Source of the DNA: Phycisphaerales bacterium | GTDB lineage: Bacteria > Planctomycetota > Phycisphaerae > Phycisphaerales > SM1A02 | Direction: 5' to 3' | Length of the DNA stretch: 5,270 nt | Assembly (NCBI GenBank): GCA_003520025.1 | Contig: DOVP01000269.1 | Location: forward strand, 1 to 5,270 | In this document: positions 1 through 5,270 of the stretch, one piece after another | Position numbering within the stretch: position 1 is the first letter of the stretch | How the letters are laid out: each line of letters opens with the position of its first letter | Made by a program: the position numbers and the translations under genes | Notes under the pieces: generated by a model | Databases searched by the model: none | Told to the model about the DNA's origin: nothing | Seen by the model: only the letters and a program-made list of their open reading frames with translations

Positions 1-154
1 CGCGATCTCGGACCAGTTCAACCGCCGTTGAGAAGGCCTCCTGATACTCCTGGGGTTCGATTGTGAGGATTTCAGGCCCATGGATACCCGAGCACCCTGC
101 CACAGCCCCTGTGAGAGCCAAAGCGGCGATGGTACGGATGCGGGGAGGGGTCAT
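1..154 (-). CDS. Putative lipoprotein, 5' part only (continues past left edge)
   Basis: Reading the minus strand from ATG at 154 gives 51 open codons to the window edge. The N-terminus is a typical lipoprotein signal: two arginines (R5, R7), a short hydrophobic stretch of Ala, Leu, Thr and Val, then the lipobox-like AVAGC with C21 as the predicted lipidated residue, followed by SGIHGPEIL. The mature part seen (EYQEAFSTAVELVRDR) is soluble, predicted helical, with no recognisable domain. Many planctomycete lipoproteins have a similar 'Y..AF..A...LR' segment soon after the cysteine, but the informative remainder is outside the window, so no function is assigned. An in-frame ATG at 175 would add seven residues (MATLQAR) before the same signal; neither start has a clear Shine-Dalgarno site, so the start is uncertain. 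The gene is divergent from the cytochrome gene and shares its upstream region. The lipobox in the correct place after a charged start is the main evidence that this is real. Confidence 0.72.
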   Translation of the reverse strand, partial: MTPPRIRTIAALALTGAVAGCSGIHGPEILTIEPQEYQEAFSTAVELVRDR

Positions 155-200
155 ACGGGCTTGGAGTGTAGCCATTCCGAATGGATCTGCTTGGCCGGCA

Positions 201-228
201 TTGACGAATCAAATGGGGCGTGTACTGT
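201..228 (+). promoter_or_regulatory. Candidate sigma70-like promoter for the cytochrome gene
   Basis: TTGACG (201-206) matches the -35 consensus at five of six positions. It is followed after 16 bases by TACTGT (223-228), a weak -10 box that keeps the first two and last consensus bases. Transcription would begin near 235, giving a leader of about 55 bases before the ATG at 289. It lies in the divergent gap between the lipoprotein and cytochrome genes. The -10 is poor, so this is only a candidate. Confidence 0.3.
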
Positions 229-268
229 GGGAATGGGGCCACTGAGGCGAATTTCTCGGTTGGCGAGC

Positions 269-277
269 AGGAAGAGG
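269..277 (+). promoter_or_regulatory. Shine-Dalgarno-like site deciding the cytochrome start
   Basis: The purine run AGGAAGAGG ends 11 bases before the ATG at 289. The spacing is a little long but usable. This site, plus the signal peptide that starts exactly at 289, favours that ATG over the in-frame ATG at 220, whose extra 23 residues are hydrophilic and would bury the export signal. Confidence 0.45.
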
Positions 278-288
278 ACCACTGCGCG

Positions 289-2175
289 ATGAATTTGGCC
301 AGGATTTTGCCTGTTGCTGTCATGCTGTCATGCGTCTGGCCAGCTCTCGCCGAGCAGGTTCAGGTGCCGACCACCCATGAGGACTTCTTTCAGCCCGGTA
401 CGCAGCCTGAGCCTGCGGGCATGCAGGCCTTCGAGGTATCGATCTTCACGTGTACGAACTGCCACCGGTTCGAGGACGATGACAACCCGGACGAAATGAC
501 GGCTCCGTACGAAAACTGGTCGCTGAGCATGATGGCCCAGTCCGTTCGCGACCCGGTTTGGCAGGCTGCGGTGACGATCGCCAATCAGGATGCCGCGGGC
601 GCGGGCGAATACTGCATCCGCTGTCACGCGCCGATGGGGTGGGGGAGTGGCCGCAGCACGACGGGCAACCTCGATGACCTGTGGGTGCCGGATGACACTG
701 ATGGCGTGTCATGCAACTTCTGTCACCGCATGGTCGATCCAGTGCTCTCTGCCGAGAATCCGGTCGAAGATGCGGACATCCTGCAGGCGCTGGTGGACGC
801 AGGCACGTATCCGGACCCTGCACATCCCGGAAACGGACGATTCATCTTCGACCCGATCGATACTCGCCGCGGTCCACTTGGCGATGTCGTCATCAACATG
901 CACGGTGCTTCTCAGATTCTGTATTCCCCGTTTCACTCTGAAGCCGCTGCGTGTGCTTCATGCCACGATCTGGCAAACCCTGTATTCACGTGGGACGACA
1001 CAACGCAGGCATATGAACTCAACGCTATGGATGCCGCGCACCCGACGCAAAACGTCTATGAGATGTTCCCCGAACAGCGGACCTTCAGCGAGTGGCTCAA
1101 CAGCGATTTCGCCAGTACGGGCGTAGCGTTCCCGGATGGCCGCTTCGGCGGTGATGGACACCCGGACGGAGTGATGCGTTCCTGTCAGGATTGCCACATG
1201 CCCAAGACGCATGGCGCCAACTGCGTTTGGTGGTCAAATCCCGACATCGGCACCCGTGACGACATCGATATCCACGCTTTCAGTGGCGGCAACACGTGGG
1301 TGATCGGCGCGGTGCATGACCTATATGAACCGTACTACACCGGTCTCAGTGACGAGGCGGTCAATATCTCCATGCAGCGGACGGCCGACATGCTCGCCGC
1401 CGCGAGCGACATGGATGTGAGCCAGAGCGATTCGCAACTTGATATTCGCGTGACCAACTGGTCTGGCCACAAGTTGCCCACCGGCATGCCCGAGGGACGA
1501 CGGATGTGGCTCAATGTGCAGTACCTCGACGGGGATGGTCTGGTGATCGAAGAGCGAGGCGGTTATGACTGGGCGACCGCGACGCTTGATGAAGCGAGCA
1601 CACAGGTCTGGCAGTGCAAACAAGGCGTATCCCAATCGGTTGCGGATGCTGCTGGCGTGGATGCCGGGCCTTCGTTCCACTTGGTGCTGTGCAACGAGAT
1701 CGTCATGGACAATCGCATTCCACCCGTTGGCTTCACCAACGCCGGGTTCGAAGCGATTCATGCTGCGCCTGTGGGGGCGACGTATGCCGACGGCCAACAC
1801 TGGTCAGACACAATCTTTTCCATACCAGTCGGCGCTGAACAGGCGGTGGTGACGCTGTATTTCCAGACGACGACCCGCGAGATGATGGAGTTTCTTCGCG
1901 ATGCCAATGTGACGGACACCCGCGGCCAGATCGCCTACGACGCCTGGGTCGCCCGTGGCATGTCGGCACCTGTCATCATGGACTTGACGGCGATTTCCCT
2001 TGACCCTGTCACCGGTATTCCCGGTGATCTTGATGGTGACGGCGTGGTCGGTGTCGATGATCTGCTGAATCTTCTTGGTGCTTGGGGCCCGTGCAGTGGC
2101 TGTCCCGCCGACATCAATGGCGACGGAACGGTTGGCGTCGATGATCTGTTGATTATGCTTGCAAACTTCGGGTAG
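289..2175 (+). CDS. Exported pentahaem c-type cytochrome with dockerin-like tail
   Basis: The protein has 628 residues. It starts with a Sec signal peptide (R5, hydrophobic core, predicted cleavage after PALA21), so it acts outside the cytoplasm. Five haem-binding CxxCH motifs follow: CTNCH 55-59, CIRCH 109-113, CNFCH 142-146, CASCH 222-226 and CQDCH 299-303. The surrounding blocks (W.LSMMAQSVRDP, ANQDAAGAGEYCIRCHAP.GWGSGR, GVSCNFCHRMVDP, GHKLPTGMPEGRRMWL at 393-408, DNRIPPVGFTNAGF, LYFQTTTREMMEFLRDAN) resemble, from memory, a widespread family of multihaem cytochromes of unknown physiological role; electron transfer is the likely function but the partner and substrate are unknown. The C-terminal 49 residues are a pair of calcium-loop repeats (D580-D591 and D608-D619) like a type I dockerin, which would attach the protein to a partner or the cell surface. 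C15 in the signal is a poor lipobox, so lipidation is unlikely. The gene stands alone: divergent from the lipoprotein gene and followed by a 123-base gap before pyrB. Confidence 0.9.
   Translation: MNLARILPVAVMLSCVWPALAEQVQVPTTHEDFFQPGTQPEPAGMQAFEVSIFTCTNCHRFEDDDNPDEMTAPYENWSLSMMAQSVRDPVWQAAVTIANQDAAGAGEYCIRCHAPMGWGSGRSTTGNLDDLWVPDDTDGVSCNFCHRMVDPVLSAENPVEDADILQALVDAGTYPDPAHPGNGRFIFDPIDTRRGPLGDVVINMHGASQILYSPFHSEAAACASCHDLANPVFTWDDTTQAYELNAMDAAHPTQNVYEMFPEQRTFSEWLNSDFASTGVAFPDGRFGGDGHPDGVMRSCQDCHMPKTHGANCVWWSNPDIGTRDDIDIHAFSGGNTWVIGAVHDLYEPYYTGLSDEAVNISMQRTADMLAAASDMDVSQSDSQLDIRVTNWSGHKLPTGMPEGRRMWLNVQYLDGDGLVIEERGGYDWATATLDEASTQVWQCKQGVSQSVADAAGVDAGPSFHLVLCNEIVMDNRIPPVGFTNAGFEAIHAAPVGATYADGQHWSDTIFSIPVGAEQAVVTLYFQTTTREMMEFLRDANVTDTRGQIAYDAWVARGMSAPVIMDLTAISLDPVTGIPGDLDGDGVVGVDDLLNLLGAWGPCSGCPADINGDGTVGVDDLLIMLANFG
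2026..2172 (+). repeat. Dockerin-like duplicated calcium loop at the cytochrome C-terminus
   Basis: This stretch codes for two copies of a D-x-D/N-x-D-G-x-V-G-V-D-D-L-L loop-helix unit. The first starts at D580 (ligand positions D580, D582, D584, D591) and ends in AWGPC; the second starts at D608 (D608, N610, D612, D619) and ends in ANFG at the stop codon. Both loops keep the acidic residues expected for calcium. The linker between them is GPCSGCPA, with two cysteines. This duplicated pattern is that of type I dockerins, which in cellulosomes bind cohesins; in planctomycetes the partner of such tails is generally unknown to me. Confidence 0.8.
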
Positions 2176-2219
2176 TCCATTCTGCTCTTGCGGTGGGGTA
2201 CGTCATGGATGCGGCCACA

Positions 2220-2234
2220 GGCTGAGCGGCAGCC
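2220..2234 (+). terminator. Small hairpin after the cytochrome gene, possible terminator
   Basis: GGCTG-AGCGG-CAGCC forms a perfect five-base-pair stem with a five-base loop, 45 bases after the cytochrome stop and 65 bases before the pyrB start. It is followed by GCTTCT rather than a true T run, so it is a weak intrinsic terminator at best. Confidence 0.25.
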
Positions 2235-2259
2235 GCTTCTCGCAGGTACCAGCCGCAAA

Positions 2260-2290
2260 CGGACAGATCTGATACTTGACCCCGTACAAT
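2260..2290 (+). promoter_or_regulatory. Promoter candidate for pyrB, placing the transcript start at or next to the ATG
   Basis: TACAAT at 2285-2290 matches the -10 consensus TATAAT at five of six bases. CGGACA at 2260-2265 is a possible -35 (four of six) with a long 19-base spacer. Only eight bases (CTCGCACC) separate the -10 box from the ATG at 2299, so transcription would start within about two bases of the start codon. There is no Shine-Dalgarno site in front of the ATG, which fits a leaderless or nearly leaderless message. A TTGACC at 2276-2281 is too close to the -10 to act as its -35. Confidence 0.5.
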
Positions 2291-2298
2291 CTCGCACC

Positions 2299-3252
2299 AT
2301 GCCCATCACCACCTCCACCACCCACCTTCTCGGCTTGCGGCACATGTCCCGCGACCGACTGATCGGATTGCTGGAATCGGCGGCGACCTTTCTGCCGATC
2401 GTGCGAGGTGAGGCATCAGGACACGATCAACTCGCCGGCTGCATCATCGCCAACCTCTTCCTCGAAAACAGCACCCGAACCCGCGTCTCATTTACAGTCG
2501 CGGCGCACCGACTCGGAGCGAACACGGTGGACCTGCTCGGCTCGACCAGCAGCACGAGCAAGGGCGAGACGCTGATCGACACAGCCCGCAACGTGGCGGC
2601 CATGGGTGTTGATGCGATCGTCGTGCGATGCTCGGCAAGTGGCGGGGCGCACCTGATTGCCGAGCATGTGTCGATGCCGGTCATCAACGCGGGCGACGGC
2701 ACGTGCGAGCATCCAACACAGGGCCTGCTCGACACATTGACGCTTACACAGTCACTCGACACCATCGATCTAACAGACCGCACCATCGGCATTGTCGGCG
2801 ACATCGGCAACAGCCGCGTCGCCCGCTCGGCGGCGTATGCCATGACATGCCTCGGGGCCGACGTCGCGCTGATCGGCCCTCCCGGAATGGTTCCCACCAC
2901 TTTCGAGGCCTTAACCGACGACCTCGACAGCGAAGGTCGCGGACAGATCCGCGTCTGCCACGACTTTGATGAGGCCATTCCCATCCTTGATGCGGCCATG
3001 ATGCTGCGTGTCCAGTTCGAGCGTGGCAGCGCGGTCACCAGCGACTACGCGGCGCAGTTCGGGCTGAGCGAAGCGCGTGCGTCGCGACTTCCAGCCGATG
3101 CCGTTGTCATGCATCCGGGGCCGGTGAATCGTGGCTTGGAGATCGATACGGAAGTCGCAGATGGCCACCAAAGTCTCATCATGCAGCAGGTGACCTGTGG
3201 TGTTGCCGTGCGAATGGCGGTTCTCATGGAACAACTTGGCCCGCATGTGTGA
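2299..3252 (+). CDS. pyrB: Aspartate carbamoyltransferase catalytic chain
   Basis: This cytoplasmic enzyme joins carbamoyl phosphate and L-aspartate to make N-carbamoyl-L-aspartate and phosphate, the committed step of de novo pyrimidine synthesis. The 317 residues match the usual length of about 310. Carbamoyl-phosphate-binding motif: STRTR 58-62 in the block LENSTRTRVSF. Catalytic loop: SKGET with K88. Further active-site blocks: R110, H138 in EHPTQG, R237 and Q239 in MLRVQFER, and HPGPVNRG 272-279. The aspartate-domain block GDIGNSRVARS is at 167-177. HPTQ and HPGPVNRG separate it from ornithine carbamoyltransferase, which has HPCQ and HCLP. Start choice: the ATG at 2299 puts HLLGLRHMS at the normal N-terminus; the in-frame ATGs at 2188 and 2209 add residues unlike the family, and the -10 box inside that extension argues against them. 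Small oddities are C111 after R110 (usually His) and N171 in the GDI.xSRVARS block (often His). Neither pyrC nor a regulatory-chain gene adjoins it, and its 3' neighbour is convergent, so it looks monocistronic. Confidence 0.96.
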   Translation: MPITTSTTHLLGLRHMSRDRLIGLLESAATFLPIVRGEASGHDQLAGCIIANLFLENSTRTRVSFTVAAHRLGANTVDLLGSTSSTSKGETLIDTARNVAAMGVDAIVVRCSASGGAHLIAEHVSMPVINAGDGTCEHPTQGLLDTLTLTQSLDTIDLTDRTIGIVGDIGNSRVARSAAYAMTCLGADVALIGPPGMVPTTFEALTDDLDSEGRGQIRVCHDFDEAIPILDAAMMLRVQFERGSAVTSDYAAQFGLSEARASRLPADAVVMHPGPVNRGLEIDTEVADGHQSLIMQQVTCGVAVRMAVLMEQLGPHV

Positions 3253-3255
3253 TGG

Positions 3256-3279
3256 AGTTTGTGCCTGTGCCACACAACT
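3256..3279. terminator. Weak hairpin in the convergent gap, possible bidirectional terminator
   Basis: Just after the pyrB stop, AGTT-T-GTG pairs with CACAACT across a nine-base loop (CCTGTGCCA), giving about seven base pairs with one bulged T. No T tract follows on either strand. A second imperfect hairpin lies at 3297-3315 (AGAGC paired with GCTCT). The 84-base gap lies between two converging genes, where termination is expected, but neither structure is strong. Confidence 0.22.
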
Positions 3280-3336
3280 TCTCAGCGGGAGATCGCAGAG
3301 CAGGCGTCCGGCTCTACACTGATTCGCCCAAGCAGA

Positions 3337-5270
3337 TCAACACGGACCCCAGTTGACGAGCATCGCGAGGAGGTCGCTGATTCCGACCGTGCCATCGCCA
3401 TCAATGTCACCCGCCGTGTCATCGGTGCCCCATAGTCCCAGAAGCGCTTGGAGATCGTATAGATCCACGACGTCGTCGAGGATTCCGATGTCACCAGAGC
3501 ATCCTTCGCATTCATCGAGCATTGAGTTGCCGCCTTCGTCGGTCCACTCGCCGCTGATGTGATCCGGAAGGTTGTGGCAAAAAACCGAATCTGAAATTAC
3601 GGGTTCAGCATTGCCGGCAGCGTGAATCGCACCTCCGGTAATGAAGGCGAAGTTGTCTCCAAAGAAGCAATCAGTGAGTACGGGGCTGCTGATCGAACTG
3701 TAGAGCCCGCCGCCAGTGTCGGATTCGTTCTCCGTCCAAGTACATTCATTGAAGGTGGGGTCTGCTCGATGGAGGTACACACCGCCGCCTCGCTCAGCGG
3801 ACGTGTTGTCGGTGATGATGCAATTGGTGAAAGTGGGCGAACTACTTCTGCAGAAGATGCCTCCGCCCCAACCAGGCGAAGCACCGCCGGTGATGGTGAA
3901 CCCATTGATGATGGTTTCGGCGGTTTCGTTTTGGGTACACACTATGACGGGGCGGAGTTTTTGTCCGTCAATAATTGTGGACTCCGGTCCTTCACTCGAG
4001 CGGAGCTCAATGCTCAGCCCGCTTGTGTTGATGACTTCCAAATCAAAGTCCAAGTCCGTGGCGGTATAGGTGCCGGGCGATACGAGAATCACATCACCAT
4101 CCGATGCAGATGCGATGGCGTCCTGAATCGTTGGAAACTCATCCGGGACAAGCAGGTAGGCTTCACATGGATTGACCGTGCAATCAGTTCCTTCTCCCTG
4201 CCAATCGCCACTGCAGCCCGCTTCAGTGGTGAGCGAGCAATCGGACCCATGACAGCACGCGCCGGATGGATCGGGATCGATGCATGGGTTTTGATCACAG
4301 TTGGTTTCGGCTCCATACCAGGTGCCTTCGCAATCATCCAATTTCGTGATCGAACAGACATCGTCGACGCAGCAGGCGCCGACGGGGGCGCACGGGTCGT
4401 CATCACACGTGGTGTCTTCTCCAAGCCACGTGCCACTGCACTGAAGTTCGATCGTGATTGAGCAGGTGTAATCGATGCAGCAGGCCCCGAGCGGCTCGCC
4501 TGTGCCGCATGGTTCTCCCTCACAATCGGTGCCTCCGCCGAGCCAGGTGCCGCCGGCCTGGTCGCAGTTGGCTTCGCTGGTCACAGAGCAGTCAGCTACG
4601 ACACAGCATCCGCCGGTGGGCACGATCTCGTGCTCATGCAGAGCTGAATTGTGGACTTGAGCCGGGCCGGATGAATTCGGGGTCTGCGCGATGCAGATGT
4701 AGGTCACCTCGTCGAGGTTCGCGAGGCTCTCGCCAGAGAGGGTGAAAGTATGCGTCCACGCATGGCTCTCGCCCGCAGCCAGCGTGACGTCGAAACTGTT
4801 TGCAGCCTGCCGCACCGTATTGAACTGAGCCTCACTGGGTTCAGGCCAGCCGGTCTGGTCGTAACACTGGATCAACTGGATTCGAATCGTCTTGCCCTCG
4901 CCGTCGGCATCAACAGCGACCTCACCGGAGATCTGGTACTGCGATTCGGTAAGTGCTTCGCCCTGCATATTCAGCGATACGTCGGTCGGACGTGCCAGAC
5001 ACTCGTCGACTCTGCTGTCGAGTTGCTCGTAATTCACCTCAACCGAACCATATGAGCCAGCCATCTCGTTCCAGCCATCAGACCACACCGTGGGATAGCC
5101 TCCCACACCGTAGAACGACAACCGTGAGTCACCCCACGCGGTCGTATAGGCATCGCCGCCGTGAACCATGAGTGCAATGAGATCGTCAGGGCGATCCAGT
5201 TGTAGGTTGTACAGAGCTTCAGCGACGAGGGGGCAATATGTGCACCACGTGGCAGTGAACTCTTCGCAGA
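3337..5270 (-). CDS. Secreted multidomain protein: thioredoxin-like, cysteine modules, beta-helix, dockerin-like tail (5' end beyond right edge)
   Basis: The frame is open through the window edge, so the ATG at 5169 is internal, not the start; 643 residues are visible (numbered from the codon at 5268). Residues 1 to about 75 resemble a thioredoxin-like domain of the Omp28 kind: EEFTATWCTYCP with the C9/C12 pair, and GVGGYPTVW with P59 at the expected cis-proline place. Residues 80-215 look like a beta-sandwich (alternating hydrophobic strands, AGESHAWTHTFTL). Four six-cysteine modules span 220-368. Residues 372-589 look like a right-handed parallel beta-helix of the pectin-lyase type, opening with FPTIQDAIASASDGDVILVSPGTY-like sequence and showing GGGI.../GGGVY.../GGGLY rungs about 25 residues apart. 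Residues 590-643 are a dockerin-like tail ending in WGPC; its second loop (D621, D623, D625, D632) is intact, while the first has lost acidic ligands. The protein must be exported, though its signal peptide is outside the window. Function is unknown; surface adhesion or glycan contact is a guess from the beta-helix. The gene converges on pyrB. Confidence 0.88.
   Translation of the reverse strand, partial: CEEFTATWCTYCPLVAEALYNLQLDRPDDLIALMVHGGDAYTTAWGDSRLSFYGVGGYPTVWSDGWNEMAGSYGSVEVNYEQLDSRVDECLARPTDVSLNMQGEALTESQYQISGEVAVDADGEGKTIRIQLIQCYDQTGWPEPSEAQFNTVRQAANSFDVTLAAGESHAWTHTFTLSGESLANLDEVTYICIAQTPNSSGPAQVHNSALHEHEIVPTGGCCVVADCSVTSEANCDQAGGTWLGGGTDCEGEPCGTGEPLGACCIDYTCSITIELQCSGTWLGEDTTCDDDPCAPVGACCVDDVCSITKLDDCEGTWYGAETNCDQNPCIDPDPSGACCHGSDCSLTTEAGCSGDWQGEGTDCTVNPCEAYLLVPDEFPTIQDAIASASDGDVILVSPGTYTATDLDFDLEVINTSGLSIELRSSEGPESTIIDGQKLRPVIVCTQNETAETIINGFTITGGASPGWGGGIFCRSSSPTFTNCIITDNTSAERGGGVYLHRADPTFNECTWTENESDTGGGLYSSISSPVLTDCFFGDNFAFITGGAIHAAGNAEPVISDSVFCHNLPDHISGEWTDEGGNSMLDECEGCSGDIGILDDVVDLYDLQALLGLWGTDDTAGDIDGDGTVGISDLLAMLVNWGPC
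4165..4611 (-). repeat. Four tandem six-cysteine modules inside the minus-strand protein
   Basis: Each module follows G-[GA]-C-C-x4-C-x7/8-C-x-G-[TD]-W-x-G-x3-[TN]-x-C-x4-C with small variations. Module positions are 4507-4611 (35 residues), 4390-4488 (33), 4282-4380 (33) and 4165-4263 (33), separated by short linkers rich in Gly, Pro and Asp. Six cysteines per module suggest three disulfide bonds each, as expected for an extracellular protein. The copies are similar in protein but have drifted at the DNA level, so this is an old duplication. I recall similar modules in other planctomycete secreted proteins; their function is unknown to me. Confidence 0.85.

Noticed and set aside
220..288. 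Longer start for the cytochrome (ATG at 220)
   Set aside because: It would add 23 hydrophilic residues in front of a good signal peptide, overlaps the candidate -10 box, and has no ribosome site.
72..323. 83-residue minus-strand frame across the divergent region
   Set aside because: It is in a different frame from the lipoprotein start, overlaps the cytochrome signal peptide, and has no signal or domain.
590..1126. 178-residue open frame overlapping the cytochrome gene in another frame
   Set aside because: The cytochrome frame carries all five haem motifs here. The alternative product is rich in Arg, Ser and Thr and looks like frame-shadow sequence.
2188..2298. Longer start for pyrB (ATG at 2188 or 2209)
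   Set aside because: The added residues do not resemble any PyrB N-terminus and contain the hairpin and the promoter candidate.
2427..3038. 203-residue open frame antisense to pyrB
   Set aside because: PyrB is unmistakable on the other strand. The antisense product has no motif, is rich in Ser, Arg and Pro, and has no supporting start signal.
3622..4461. 279-residue open frame on the plus strand
   Set aside because: It lies fully antisense to the beta-helix and cysteine modules, which have clear domain and repeat structure. Its translation shows no recognisable motif, and long antisense frames are common at this GC content.
4165..4611. Regularly spaced repeats as a possible CRISPR array
   Set aside because: The periodicity comes from protein modules. 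The DNA copies are diverged and there are no identical short repeats with unique spacers.

Overview
The window (5270 bases, moderately high GC) looks like a piece of a planctomycete chromosome, most likely of the Phycisphaerae type. The reasons are two neighbouring secreted proteins that end in dockerin-like calcium-loop pairs (DxDGDGxVGxxDLL...WG), a tandem array of six-cysteine 'GACC...C...C...GTW.G..T.C...PC' modules, a parallel beta-helix domain in the same polypeptide, and a pyrB start that lacks a Shine-Dalgarno site but has a TACAAT box a few bases upstream. This assignment is inference from protein style, not from a marker gene.

Layout, left to right: (1) the 5' end of a minus-strand lipoprotein gene runs off the left edge; (2) a 134-base divergent intergenic region; (3) a plus-strand gene (289-2175) for an exported multihaem c-type cytochrome with five CxxCH sites, a C-terminal beta-rich region carrying GHKLPTG, and a dockerin-like tail; (4) a 123-base gap with a small hairpin and a good promoter candidate abutting the next start; (5) pyrB (2299-3252), the aspartate carbamoyltransferase of de novo pyrimidine synthesis; (6) an 84-base convergent gap; (7) a long minus-strand gene (3337 to beyond the right edge) for a secreted multidomain protein: thioredoxin-like domain with WCTYC, beta-sandwich-like region, four cysteine modules, beta-helix, dockerin-like tail.

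The genes do not form one operon. pyrB is an ordinary housekeeping gene between exported proteins and seems to be transcribed alone. The cytochrome and the multidomain protein share the same kind of C-terminal tail, so they may be handled or anchored by the same surface system, but nothing in the window shows the partner. I see no CRISPR array, tRNA, rRNA, insertion sequence or phage gene. I found no convincing new defence or mobile system; the most noteworthy points are the cytochrome-dockerin fusion, the probable leaderless pyrB, and two edge-truncated gene parts (lipoprotein and thioredoxin-like domain) that a simple ATG-to-stop ORF search would miss.
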